In this document: in pieces, positions 38,329-50,200 of the stretch
How the letters are laid out: each line of letters opens with the position of its first letter
Numbering within the stretch: the first letter of the stretch is position 1
Origin: Carya illinoinensis
Taxonomy: Eukaryota; Streptophyta; Magnoliopsida; Fagales; Juglandaceae
Direction: 5' to 3'
Length of the DNA: 64,000 nt
NCBI RefSeq assembly: GCF_018687715.1
Contig: NC_056760.1
Span: 9,598,001 to 9,662,000, forward strand
Position numbers and translations under genes: made by a program
The notes under the pieces: model-generated
Told to the model about the DNA's origin: nothing
Database searches by the model: none
What the model saw: the letters and a program-made list of their open reading frames with translations, nothing else

Positions 38329-38830
38329 CTGCCAAATTATATTTAAAAAAAAGGAATGACAGTCTCAAGTTTAGAAGCATATATATAAATAAAGGAAATA
38401 AATAATCCAATTCTCTCGTATTGTTCCTAAAAGTGCATACTTCATAGAATCCATAGATGCTCTCGTAAATATTTTACGTGGAACAGCACTAAATTGTGAT
38501 ATCGTTATTCTGATTAATTCTGACTTACTACAAGAAAAACGAGTTTTTGTGACTAATTTATTGCAGCGAAATGATTATTTACAACCAATTTTGGTTGAGA
38601 ATAGTCATTTCGCTGCAATAAATTGGTCACAAAAGTCCGTTTTTTTTAGGTACTGTTGTTTTGGTTATAGAAGAAAATTTAATAAGATTATTTAGTTTTT
38701 TTTTAATGATTTTAAAAAATATTCGAATTAAAAATGAAAAATATTTTATGTACATGGCATGCGTGCTATGTAATAAGTCATCCAATTTATAAATCCAAGA
38801 AATGGAATTGATCGACAAATAGGAAAGGAA
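38329..38830. repeat. psi-E intron 5 remnant, homologous to CRK-G intron 5
   Basis: Matches 60561-61220 with deletions (TTGTTCCTAAAAGTGC, GGCACTAAAT..., ATCGTTATTCTGATTAA, TTGTTTTGGTTATAGAAG). It contains the fold-back element at 38526. Homology ends just before the exon 5 donor. Confidence 0.7.
38526..38651. mobile_element. 126-bp fold-back MITE, CACTA-like
   Basis: It starts TACTACAAGAAAAACGAGTT, and its second half is the inverse of the first (TTGTGACTAATTTATTGCAG against CTGCAATAAATTGGTCACAA), forming almost one hairpin. The flanking ACT (38523-38525 and 38652-38654) is a possible 3-bp duplication, as for CACTA elements. CRK-G intron 5 near 60945 lacks it. Confidence 0.75.
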
Positions 38831-39767
38831 AGTGTGTGGAGAAAAGTGTTTTCCGTCATTTTATAACTCCCATCCATCCATCAACGATATCTTATCTACT
38901 ATCCCACTCCCATCCATCCATCAACAATATTACGATATCTTATCTTATATACCATGAGGATGTCCTTGTTTTTCTTATTTTTATTGAAATTTAATTTTTC
39001 GGATAAATAATTTTTTTTTTTAATTTCTGATTCCACCTGATCTCCTTTGCTACGGAAGAGTGATTTATTAAAGGATATTTAGAAATACGTTTCATCTTAT
39101 ATAGTCGTCTAATTTTATTTTATTTTTTTAAATATCATTTAAATATGAATAATTTGAAATTAATTATTATAATTTTTTTAATTAATCATTACAATTTGTA
39201 TAAAATTTTAAATAAAAAATAAAAATAATTCAATTTTTTAAATCTTAAAATAAAAATAAAAATAATAAATTATATTATAATAATATTTTAATTTCATAAC
39301 TTTTTTATTCTAACTTTTTTTCTATTTTTTAAAAACTAAAAAAATACTTAATTAAAATGATCTCATTTCTATTTATAAATTATTTTATTATTTATAAAAT
39401 TCTATTATCTCATCGAAAAGGTTGGCTCGCCCTGCGCCGACTTGGTTGACTGGCTCAAGACGACTCGTCTTCTCGAAGATAAATGTCTTGCATTTTCAAC
39501 TGTCAAGTCCAGGCTTGGCTTAAATCTATTCTGTTTTCACAAATTGGTTCTGCAAAACTTGAACAATTTCAAAGTGGGAGCGGCTGGCAGCAGGATTTGG
39601 TGTATTTGCACCTTTTACACCATTTAATCAGGAGATGACACATAAAAATTTCTCTAAAAGTGAAATAGAATTGGTTTCAGGGGATTAGCAGAGACTTCTG
39701 GTGGAACCTTCTCTCTCCTGATACATGTTTGTCTCCTCTCCTCACCCATTTCGCCCTCTCTCTCTCT
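38831..39767. other. AT-rich intergenic region
   Basis: Low-complexity sequence with a duplicated CTCCCATCCATCCATCAAC motif (38867 and 38906) and TCTCAT-family text at 39060-39410. A CT tract ends at 39767, where the copia element is inserted. No gene is visible. Confidence 0.4.
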
Positions 39768-40133
39768 TCTCAAAATTCAATTAAATTGAGTGACAAGACA
39801 ACATAGAAGCCACCCTATAATCCTCAATTTACGGCACTCCAGTTCAGCCCCTTGGAAACATAACTGCCATATTTGGAAAGACAGTGCCCACATGCCACCT
39901 TCCTTGATTTGTTTTATGCTTCTTTTTGGATAACTTGTATAGGATTATTAGCTAGTTTATTTAGTCTTTCATGGCCTATATAAATGACCCTCTCGGGTTC
40001 CTCTGTACATGTACTTACCCACTGAATACTTGAATATATTGGAACTTTCCATCTCTTTGTTGTCTTGCTTCACGTTATTTTCCTCTCAACAGAATGATGG
40101 CAAATCTTCTTCATTCTTCACTCAATTCTAACA
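39768..40133 (+). repeat. Copia 5' LTR
   Basis: 366 bp from TCTCAAAATTC to ATTCTAACA. It ends in CA but does not begin with TG. A TATA-like CCTATATAAATG lies near 39976, a plausible promoter. Confidence 0.9.
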
Positions 40134-40148
40134 TGGTATTAGAGAGCC
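40134..40148 (+). other. Copia primer-binding site
   Basis: TGGTATTAGAGAGCC directly follows the 5' LTR and resembles the complement of the 3' end of initiator Met-tRNA (TGGTATCAGAGC), as in most plant copia elements. Confidence 0.85.
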
Positions 40149-40229
40149 AGGTTCTTTAACCTGTTCTTTTGCTCACCTTCCTCATTCTGATTTTCTTCCG
40201 CTACTATCAACTTTCATTCAAATTTCAAC

Positions 40230-43200
40230 ATGTCTACAGAGGAAATTGTTGTTAATCCTCCTGCCAGAAATCTCTCACCATCCGAAGACCCTAACAGCCC
40301 ATATTTCCTTCATCATTCTGATGGCATCAATACTGTTGTCATCACTCCACCTCTATCTGGCCCCAACTACCTATCATGGAGCCGATCCTTCACTCTTGCT
40401 CTTTCTGTCAAAAATAAATTAGGCTTTCTTGATGGAAGCATCATCACTCCTGCTGGAACCAGCGATCTTTATGGACCATGGGTTAGATGTAATAATCTCA
40501 TCCTCTCTTGGATCCTTCACTCCATATCCCAGGAGATATCATCAAATGTCTGCTTCATAGGTGATGCTAAGAAAGTATGGGACAAACTCAAAGACAGGTT
40601 TGCACAACCTGACAATGCTCGGATTTATCAACTTCAACATCAACTTGGGACCATCATACAAGGAACTCAGTCTGTAAATGAGTATTTTACCCAACTGAAT
40701 GCAGTATGGGAAGAGATACACAACTATCGACCATCACCAAACTGCTCATGTGGTCTATGCACTTGTGATGCACTCATTTCTGTTGAAAAAAGGGAACAAA
40801 TAGACTATGTTTTTAAGTTCCTTATGGGCTTAAACGAGACATATGATGGCATTCGAGGTCAAATCATCATCATGAGCCCCATGCCTCCACTTGACAAGGC
40901 CTTCTCATTGGTGCTTCAAGAGGAGAGACAGAGGCAAGCTCAGGTTGCCATTCTCCCTGCTGCAGAATCTTGTGCTTTGGCAGCATCTCACCATCAAACC
41001 AAGAAGAGAGATAAGTTTGACCTCACTTGTTACAATTGTGGGAAAACTGGACACACTAAGGATAAGTGTTATCGGTTGATTGGATTCCCTCCTGACTTCA
41101 AGTTTACAAAGACCAAACAAGGAAACAATCACTTGGCAAATCAAACCACCAGTCAACCCTCTAATGGCAATGCAGTAGAACCTGCCCAACTAGCTTTGAG
41201 TCAAACTCAGATTCGGCAACTCATGCTCTTGGCAAACTCACAAACATCACAGCTCAGCATAGAGGACTTGGGCAAAGGAAAGAATGCCTCACAGCCTAAC
41301 CCTACCACTCATGGCTCTCACATGGCAGGTATGATGACTTACCATTCACCCTTCATTTTTTCCTCTGAACATGATCACCATCTTGCATCCATGACTACCT
41401 GCATTTCACACAAACCAAAACACATCACATGGATAGTGGATACTAGAGCCACAGACCACATGGTCTGTTCCACCAACCTTCTCTCCTCCATCACTTCAAC
41501 TTCTCAAGCTTATGTACAAATGCCAAATGGAGAAAAAGCACAAGTCACTCATATAGGCACTATTCAGATCAGTAACACCTTAACCCTCCATGGAGTATTA
41601 TGCATACCATCTTTTTCTTTTAATCTTCTCTCAGTCAGCAAGTTAACTCAAAACTCTTCTCTATGTCTTATTTTCTCTCAAAAACAGTGTCTCATTCGGG
41701 ACCTAACTACATGGACAGTGATTGGAGTTGCTAGAGTACGAGAGGGACTCTACTTTCTTGATTCCAATTCACTAGGAAGTTTTTTTGATCAAAGTCTAGC
41801 AACAACCAATTCTGATCCCAGCCATTTATCTCGAGTCCAACAAGCTTCAACAAGTCAAGATTTTCATTTATGGCATTTTAGACTAGGGCATGTATCAAAT
41901 CAGAGGTTAAATTTGATTTCTTCTCATGCCTCAGATGTAAAATGTACTGATTTCAATCAATGTAATATTTGTCATTTTGCAAAACAGAAAAGAAATCCCT
42001 TTCCCAGCAGTGTTTCTTTCACTTCTTCTCCTTTTGAGTTAATCCATTGTGACATTTGGGGACCATATTCACAAGCCACACCTCAAGGACATCAATATTT
42101 CCTCACTATAGTAGATGATTATAGCCGAATGACATGGATTTTTTTGATGAAGTTTAAATCTGAAACTCGAAGTCTCTTGCAGTCTTTCATCCAAATGACA
42201 CAAACTCAATACAATCTTAAGGTGAAACAAATTAGATCTGATAATGGAGCAGAGTTTCTAATGCAAGAGTTTTATAATAAACATGGAATCCTTCATCAAA
42301 AGACATGCATTTATACCCCTCAGCAAAATGAGGTAGTTGAAAGGAAGCATCAGCACCTCCTTTCCACTACTCGGGCTTTGCTCTTCCAAGGCTCTCTTCC
42401 CACCAAGTTTTGGGGAGATGTTGTTCTAACAGCAGTTCACTTAATAAATAGGATCCCCACTCCTGTACTTAACAATCGGTCACCTTATGAGCTTTTCTTT
42501 TCAGCTCCTCCTTCATATTCACATTTAAGAGTCTTTGGTTGCTTATGTTTTGTCTCCACTCTCAAACACAACCGAACCAAGCTAGATCCAAGAGCAAGGA
42601 GGTGTATGTTCATAGGATATCCACCAGGGGTTTAGGGATACAAGGTTTATGATCTGGACAGTCACAAGTATAGCATCTCAAGAGACATCATTTTCCATGA
42701 AACTCATTTTCCTTTCCAACATCATCACTACAATTCCACACTTGCTCCATCTCCAGACTCCATTTTACCTCCCATCCCTTCGAATGTAGACTTCCAAGAT
42801 CCCCTTCCAACCGACCCTTCTTCTGTCAATGACATAAATACACCCTCACCTCATTCCCCTTCAACCGACCCTCCTTCCCCTCCTTCCCTTCCTTCTAGTC
42901 CTATTCCTTCCACCACTTTACCCTCACCATCTCCTGCACCTCTAAGAAGATCGGATAGGGTCAAAAACCCACCTAAATACCTCCTTGATTATCACTGCAA
43001 CTCAGCATCTTCACCATCATCTCATCACTCCACTGCTCATCCACTTGAGCATTACCTTTCCTACACTCATTTCTCCCCCTCTCACAAGGCCTATACACTC
43101 TCCCTTTCCTCTACCCGAGATCCTACCACTTATGCTGAGGCTGTTCTCTCTGAGCATTGGATCAAAGCCATGGCAGATGAGTTGAATGCATTGAAGGCCA

Positions 43201-44713
43201 ACAACACTTGGACAGTCACTACTCTTCCAAAAGGAAAGAAAGCAATTGGCTGTAGATATGTCTACAAGACCAAATCGCACTCTGATGGTTCTATAGAAAG
43301 GCACAAGGCCCGATTGGTAGCCAAAGGCTACACTCAAAGAGATGGATTCGACTTCCATGAAACCTTTAGCCCGGTTGCAAAGATCACTACTGTTCGTGTC
43401 TTCCTTACTTTGGCAGCAATTCACAATTGGTATTTGAACCAATTGGATGTTCACAATGCTTTTCTTCATGGGAATTTAGAAGAAGAGATCTACATGGATT
43501 TGCCTCCGGGATTTCAGCCAAAAGGGGAGTCGATCACAGATCAAAATTTAGTTTGTAGGCTGCACAAATCCCTTTATGGCCTTAAGCAAGCCTCAAGGCA
43601 ATGGCATTCAAAATTTTCCACATCCCTCATTGCCATTGGTTTCCAAAAATCCAAGTCAGATTACTCTTTGTTCACAAAGATTCATGATGGCCAGTTTATT
43701 GCATTATTAGTGTATGTTGATGACATTCTCATTGGAAGCAATGATCTCAAAACCATTGACTCCATCAAGACATATCTGCACGACCAATTTAAAATCAAAG
43801 ATCTTAGCAATCTAAAGTATTTCCTTGGCTTAGAAATAGCAAGATCAGAAAAAGGAATTCATTTGAATCAAAGGAAATACACTCTTGGGATTTTAGAGGA
43901 TGCTGGTATGCTCGGATGCAAGCCTATCAGCACACCAATGGAATTGAATCATAAACTTTCTCATTTGGCAGCAAATCCTATCATTGACATTACAAGTTAT
44001 AGGAGGCTGTTGGAAGGTTAATTTATTTATCCATTACAAGACCGGACATCACTTATTCTGTTAACATCTTGAGTCAATTTATGGATCGGCCTTCACAAAT
44101 CCATCAGCAAGCTGCACACCGAGTCTTGAGATATCTCAAAGGATCCATAGGCCAAGGTCTCCTATATTCTTCCAAATCTGAACTACTTCTCAGAGCATTT
44201 AGTGACTCAGATTGGGCTGCTTGTCCTGAGACCCGAAGATCTACCACTGGTTTTTGCATTTTCTTGGGAGATTCTTTGATTAGTTGGAAATCAAAGAAGC
44301 AAACCACTATATCTAGGTCCTCTGCTGAAGCTGAATATCGTGCATTGGCCAACACCAGCTGTGAAATTGTATGGTTGATGAACCTGCTGCAAGATTTTAA
44401 CACAAGCCATTCGAGACCTGCCCTCCTATATTGTGATAACCAAGCAGCCCTACACCTCACCAAAAATCCAATGTTCCATGAAAGAACAAAGCACATTGAG
44501 CTGGACTGTCATTTTGTTAGAGAGAAAGTGCTTGCTGGAATCATTACACCAATACATGTGAGTTCAAAGTTACAGATTGCAGATATTCTAACAAAGGCTC
44601 TACCTACTGCTACATTCCTTTTTCTACTGTCCAAGATGAACACACTTAATTCGTGCGTCCACCTTGAAGGGGAGTCTCAAGATTCAATTAAATTGAGTGA
44701 CAAGACAACATAG
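40230..44713 (+). pseudogene. Copia gag-pol polyprotein, interrupted
   Basis: Frame 1 (40230-42635) contains the gag block (LSGPNYLSWSRSFTLAL), a zinc knuckle CYNCGKTGHTKDKC, a protease whose catalytic DTG is DTR (residues 404-406), GAG-pre-integrase (WHFRLGHVS...CNICHFAKQ) and integrase with D, D (RSDNGAEF) and E (VVERKH). A TAG at 42633-42635 replaces a codon before GYKVYDL. The same frame continues to RT (43170 onward, LLVYVDDILIGS), and a one-base deletion near 44008 (expected RRLVGRLIYL) shifts it. RNase H text ([31 protein letters not shown]) follows to 44713. Three lesions make it non-autonomous. Confidence 0.92.
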
Positions 44714-45038
44714 AAGCCACCCTATAATTCTTAATTTACGGCACTCCAGTTCAGCCCCTTGGAAACATAACTGCCATATTTGGAAAGACAGTGCCCACAT
44801 GCCACCTTCCTTGATTTGTTTTATGCTTCTTTTTGGATAACTTGTATAGGAGTATTAGCTAGTTTATTTAGTCTTTCATGGCCTATATAAATGACCCTCT
44901 CGGGTTCCTCTGTACATGTACTTACCCACTGAATATTTGAATATACTGAAACTTTCCATCTCTTTGTTGTCTTGCTTCACGTTATTTTCCTCTCAACAGA
45001 ATGATGGCAAATCTTCTTCATTCTTCACTCAATTCTAA

Positions 45039-45040
<2 letters not shown>
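44675..45040 (+). repeat. Copia 3' LTR
   Basis: 366 bp, about 98% the same as the 5' LTR by hand count. The upstream GAAGGGGAG is the polypurine tract. It abuts the CT tract at 45041. Confidence 0.9.

Positions 45041-45072
<32 letters not shown>
45041..45072. repeat. (TC)n microsatellite, copia target site
   Basis: A 32-nt TC run. The matching CT run before 39768 shows that the element landed inside a single original tract. Confidence 0.9.
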
Positions 45073-45075
<3 letters not shown>

Positions 45076-46207
45076 ATAGGAATGGATAATATGAGAAGAA
45101 AAAATAAAACAAGGCTTTACCGGCTTCGATTTCGGCCCTTCGTTCTTAGACCTTTTTTGTTAAATTTTCGAATGGGTAAGGAGTGCAGAGTTCAAGAAAA
45201 GGAAAGTTGGATTGTTGAGTTTGGAGCTATACTTGTCTTTGGTAGAGAAAGTGATGCTGGTATTGGGATTTTGGTGAATCTGCCAACGGGAAACAGAGAC
45301 AAAGACCTTGTCTTCTTTCTCTTCTTCTTGGCTCTTTCTCTACAAACTCATCTTCATTAGACAAGTCCAGGAGTTTGTCCATAGAAAAACTATCACAACC
45401 CATGCCATTTTGTCCATTCTCAGGCGACAAATCCTTAAAAACTACTCGGGGGATTTGATTTTTTAGTCATTTCCAATTGAAAATTAGTCTTCAAAGCCGG
45501 TTCCACTACTTGTGAGAACGTTAATCAGGGAGATGGGTTCCAGAAACCAAATCAAGTTTTCAGAAAAAGTCAAAGTGTATTAAAATTAACTGTAACTGAG
45601 TATTAAACCACTTATAAAGATTAATTAGGGAGATGGGTTCCAAATTGAGAAGAGGGAAATTAACTGAGTTCGCAACCTGTTGAGAAGAACGTTGAGAATC
45701 ATCAACCCATATTTGATGATTTCTATTTCAAAGAGGGAAATCAACGATTCATCTTGAAAAGTCACTCCAATTTCATCTGCAGGTGGTAGAGTCTTGACTT
45801 GTGACCTGTTGAGAAAAGATCTTTGCTGCTGCTTCCATTGGATAGAGAGAGAGTGCGAGACAAGTCTACAAGAATGAAAAAGAGAGAATCTGCAAGAGAC
45901 TCATGACCTCATCAGAACAAAGTCAGAGAGAGAGAGAGAGAGAGGAAAAGGAACTAGATTTGTTTGGATAGATAGAGAGTGCAAGAGATGGACTGGATTC
46001 GTGATGATGAGAGAGAGACCAAGATTGACAGGGAAGTCTTATGAAGAATGAGAAAGAATAAGGAGAAATGCTCTTAGTGCGCACCTATAGTAAATTATGT
46101 GAGTCTCTTACGTGTCCACATTTTATTGGTAGGTGAAAATTAAAAGTTTACAGCAATTCTGGCTTGAAGCTTTTCTCTTTCAAAGTGAAGGAGATTCTTT
46201 CATCAAA
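45073..46207. other. 5' flank of the plus-strand ectodomain gene
   Basis: Contains several short GA tracts (near 45930 and 46010) and no convincing gene. Short open frames here have no recognisable domain. Any promoter of the gene at 46208 lies within this stretch, downstream of the copia insertion. Confidence 0.4.
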
Positions 46208-47077
46208 ATGCTTTCCTTCAATACTTTCTTTCTTCCCATCGTGTTACTTCTCATGCTTGGCTCCCTCAGCCTGACCACTCATGCCGCTGATCTAGTTCCA
46301 CTCTCCCACTTCTGTGCAAACAGTACCTTCTCCCAAAATAGCCTATACAATTCCAGTCTCAACTCCCTCCTCTCTTCCCTCTCTGACCCCGTCTACGGCC
46401 TCTTCCTCTGCCGCGGTGACGTCACTTCCTTAATGTGCCGAACATGCGTGGCTGCCGCGACCAAAGAGTTTGCCGCTAAATGTTCAAGGGAAAAGGTTGC
46501 TGTTATTTGGTATGACGAGTGCATGATTCGCTACTCCAACGAGTTCTTTTCCACCATGGCCTTAAGGCCCAAGATTCATCTGGGGAACACGCAGAACATC
46601 ACGGAGCAGGACCGCTTTAACGGGCTGGTGCACACGACGATGACTGACTTGGCAAATAGGGCCTCGAACTTTCCAATCGGAGTCAAAAAATTTGGAACCA
46701 ATCAAACGAATTTTTCCGAGTTTCAAAATCTGTACAGCTTTGTACAGTGCACGCCGGACCTGTCTAGCGTCGATTGCAACTGGTGTCTCCAGAGAGCTAT
46801 CAACCGTTTTCCGATATGTTGTGGTGGGAAGCAAGGGGGAAGGGTTCTGTTTCCTAGTTGTAACGTTAGGTACGAATTGTTCCCATTTTACAGTGAATCT
46901 ATGTGTAAAATTATTCAACGAATGCAGGTACTGAAAGTTCCTTTTCTTTCTCTCTTCCCATGTATTACTTTTTGGCATCATGCTGATCAAAGCCTCAATT
47001 CTATTCGAGAACACCAGCTTTATTTTGAAATAAAAACTACCATTGACGTTTATCCTACACATATACGATATCATTAA
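46208..47077 (+). CDS. Orphan double-DUF26 protein (CRK ectodomain without kinase, or secreted CRRSP)
   Basis: The start is set at the Met before a strong signal peptide (FFLPIVLLLMLGSLSL); an upstream in-frame Met at 46133 lacks one. Two DUF26 domains follow with CRGDVTSLMCRTC and CTPDLSSVDCNWC. Unspliced, the frame gives 289 residues to TAA at 47077. After YELFPFYSES a GTAAAA at 46905 could be the phase-1 exon 1 donor used by CRKs, but no membrane or kinase exon follows before the CRK-F end at 47258. It is the only CRK-type gene on the plus strand here, tail-to-tail with CRK-F, and it is divergent from the others. Most likely it is a secreted cysteine-rich repeat protein or a truncated CRK. 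Confidence 0.75.
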   Translation: MLSFNTFFLPIVLLLMLGSLSLTTHAADLVPLSHFCANSTFSQNSLYNSSLNSLLSSLSDPVYGLFLCRGDVTSLMCRTCVAAATKEFAAKCSREKVAVIWYDECMIRYSNEFFSTMALRPKIHLGNTQNITEQDRFNGLVHTTMTDLANRASNFPIGVKKFGTNQTNFSEFQNLYSFVQCTPDLSSVDCNWCLQRAINRFPICCGGKQGGRVLFPSCNVRYELFPFYSESMCKIIQRMQVLKVPFLSLFPCITFWHHADQSLNSIREHQLYFEIKTTIDVYPTHIRYH

Positions 47078-47257
47078 TGTAGGAATTAATTCCTCCACAT
47101 GATACGCAAACTTTTGCACCCATTTCCTATTTGCAGAAATTATGAAAACTTTCTCAGTTACAAACATGTCTCTTTTTTTTTCTTTTTTTTTTCTTTTTGA
47201 GTTAGTTTACAAATTACATGAGATCGATTGCACGGAAAAAGGAAATCTTGCCGGTGT

Positions 47258-50200
47258 TCAACGAGGAGAAAGACTGGAAACGGTAAGCCCATTTACAGAA
47301 GGATTTGTGACGGGAAAAGGATCTGCAATCTGCTGAACGATTCTACCCATAGCAAGTGCAGGCTGTTTTGGTTTAGGAAGTGGTAATATTGATTCGTCTC
47401 CCAACAGAACTACGACAGATGACATTGTGGGTCTATCTGCTGGATCCTCTTGTACACACAATAGCCCGATATGCATGCATTTCTTAATTTGTTGTGTAGT
47501 CAAGCAGGACTCCATCAACACAGGCTCCACAAACTTCATTTCTTTCCCTTCATTCCAAAGTCTCCATGCCTGTCATCCATATACATACACTCAAATTAAT
47601 TTGTTTAATCATTTCGTTATGAACTCAGTACTTTAATTTTCATATCCTCCCCGATATGAGATCAACTTGCCCGTTAATGAGTGTGAGATTGTACGTAAGT
47701 AGGTGCAAGAGCTAGGGTCCACTGGGTACCCAAATAAAATAATATATAAAAATACAAACATTTAAATATATATATATATATATATATCTAAGCCATATAT
47801 ATTATGTCCTGACAGATCTGGTATTTACAAACATGGAGGCATATATCACACAATTTGTTACAAGACTCGTTACGTACATATGTATATATAAAAACTAAAA
47901 CATCAGTATATATATATATTTTTTTTAATGTGTCTAGTATGTTGATAATTATATATATTTGCAAATATATATATATATATATATTTTAAAAAGTATTTGC
48001 TATAAAAGAATAAATAATGGAAAGAAACATACGTATGCAAGGAGTGTCTGGGCATGCTCGGTCAAGTAGAAGCTGCTATTTTTCTTGCCACTAATAATCT
48101 CAAGCAAGATGACTCCAAAGCTGAAAACATCAGATTTAACAGAAAATAGTCCCTCCATTGCATACTCAGGAGCCATGTATCCGCTGGTTTGAGCATATAT
48201 ATAGCAATACAATGTACATAACTTTATTCTCAATTGAACACTAAAAATTAAGGAAAATAAAAGAAAAGTATACTCACTATGTTCCGACGACTCTCCTAGT
48301 GTTTGCAGTGTTCTGGTTCTCAACAAAGATCCTTGCCATGCCAAAATCTGATATTTTGGCGACCATTTCATGGTCCAGTAATACATTACTTGGCTTTAGA
48401 TCCCTGTGAATTATTTTAAGTCGAGAGTCCTCGTGAAGATAAAGGAGTCCTTTCGCAATACCAACAATAATGTTACCGTATGTCTTCCAGTCAAGCTGAC
48501 TGCGTTTCTCCGGATCTGGAATTCAGTAGTACTAGAACAAAGTCAATGCATGGAAATATGTTTATTTTAGAGATACAAGGAACATGCCGATCGAGTACCA
48601 TATATAACACACCTATATAAATCTAAGTCCCAGAAAATACTAATAAATTAAAGTCATCTCATTAGTTACTCCTAAATACTTTTTCACAAAGAGACTATAC
48701 GAAATTTGAATATTTAAAGTTTATACAAATCAATACTCATTTGCATATAACCTATATATATGTCCAGCCCGTTTCAGAAAAACAAAGCTCATAATCAATA
48801 CTGGAAGCCCATCCAACGTCATATATATATATATATATATATTAGGACATGATCAACGTGCAAAGTTTGCCTAATTAGGTGAAATGATTATATTTAAGAA
48901 AATAATATATCTTCATTTTCAATTAATAATATAGTAAATAATTATATCAAATTCCATTAAAGTATACAGTAAAGATCTCATTTAACAAAATAGACTAATT
49001 TATTAAAACAATTTTTAATTTCTTATGATCATTATTACTAATTTAGTTATAGTAGAATAATGGTTAATAATATAACTTAAATAAAACTATTATTTATGCA
49101 CATACAAATATTGAGGCTTAGGACATGAAGGCCTACAAAGGAATAAAACTAACTTAAAACAAGTCCAATAAAAATAAAACTCACATGAGTCCGATTCCAA
49201 CATAAAATAACTTATTAATTTTGTAAAAACTTAAGCTCATCAAAGAAATCAAACCCACTATGTAAATCATTAGTCTAAAAACAATTCAGCCATGTCTTAA
49301 ACACTAAGGGGTATATATATGTAATATATAATAGCAAAATAATCCTTCATTAAATTTTACAAGGGAGCTACACTTAAAATGATTAAGGATCTTAAGGACT
49401 TTTTAATAAAACAAGACTTAATGGACTGTCTTAATTGCAAAATAAGAAAAGTTAACGAAAAAATAATAAAAATTATTATTCACAGTTAGATAACCACTTA
49501 TTATAATAGAATAGATATATATGTATGTATTGTAACGTATAATTAGTGGCTAATTATAACGCTTATCATGTCAATGAGCGGAAAGGTTGAAGTAACAAAT
49601 TACCAAATATAAAGAAATCAAGGCTTCTGTTGGGCATGAATTCGTACACAAGAAGCTTTTCCTGTCCCTCAATGGCACATCCCAAGAGCTTCACAAGGTT
49701 TCTATGTTGAAGTCGTGCAATGAGTATGACCTCATTTTTAAATTCCTCTAAGCCTTGCCATGACTTCCTTGATAGCCTTTTAACCGCTACTCCCTTCCCA
49801 TCTTCTAGCACTCCCTGATGATCATCGAGTAGAATATTATTCTAACATCAGGCATATATAAATTCAGGCCGATGAAGCAATATATAATATTCAGGCCGGC
49901 CACATGATATTCCATCGATTACCTTGTAGACAGTGCCAAAGCCACCTTGGCCGAGCTTATTTGACTCAGAAAAGTCATCCGTAGCTGCCATTATTGTTGA
50001 CAGACTCATGAAATGTAGGTCTTCCGAGCTTACCAATTCACCCTCTTGTGTAATGGCAACGCCGGTGGGGCTTGCCAGCTCATGTAACAGTGCTTTCTGG
50101 CTTTTATCGTCATCTGCATATATTTAATAAACATGATGAAAGAAATTAACCTTCTTGGTACGTAATTTTTGCTATAAACTTAATTAAGATGCGCCATAAT

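Larger units (their letters stand above)
39768..45040 (+). mobile_element. Ty1/copia retrotransposon, complete structure, mutated
   Basis: Two LTRs of 366 bp each bound a primer-binding site, gag-pol and a purine tract (GAAGGGGAG before 44675). Comparing the LTRs by eye gives about seven mismatches, so the insertion is relatively recent. The element lies in a CT tract, with TCTCT on both sides as the likely 5-bp duplication. Coding capacity is broken by one nonsense codon and one frameshift. Confidence 0.95.

Noticed and set aside
37853..38410. A 185-codon minus-strand frame rich in Ser and Pro
   Set aside because: It is driven by the minisatellite in the Mutator-like element.
46133..46207. 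Upstream in-frame Met for the orphan DUF26 gene
   Set aside because: It would place about 25 non-hydrophobic residues before an obvious signal peptide. The Met at 46208 is more likely.
46562..47167. A 201-codon minus-strand frame opposite the DUF26 gene
   Set aside because: No domain, antisense to a clear coding exon with conserved cysteine spacing.
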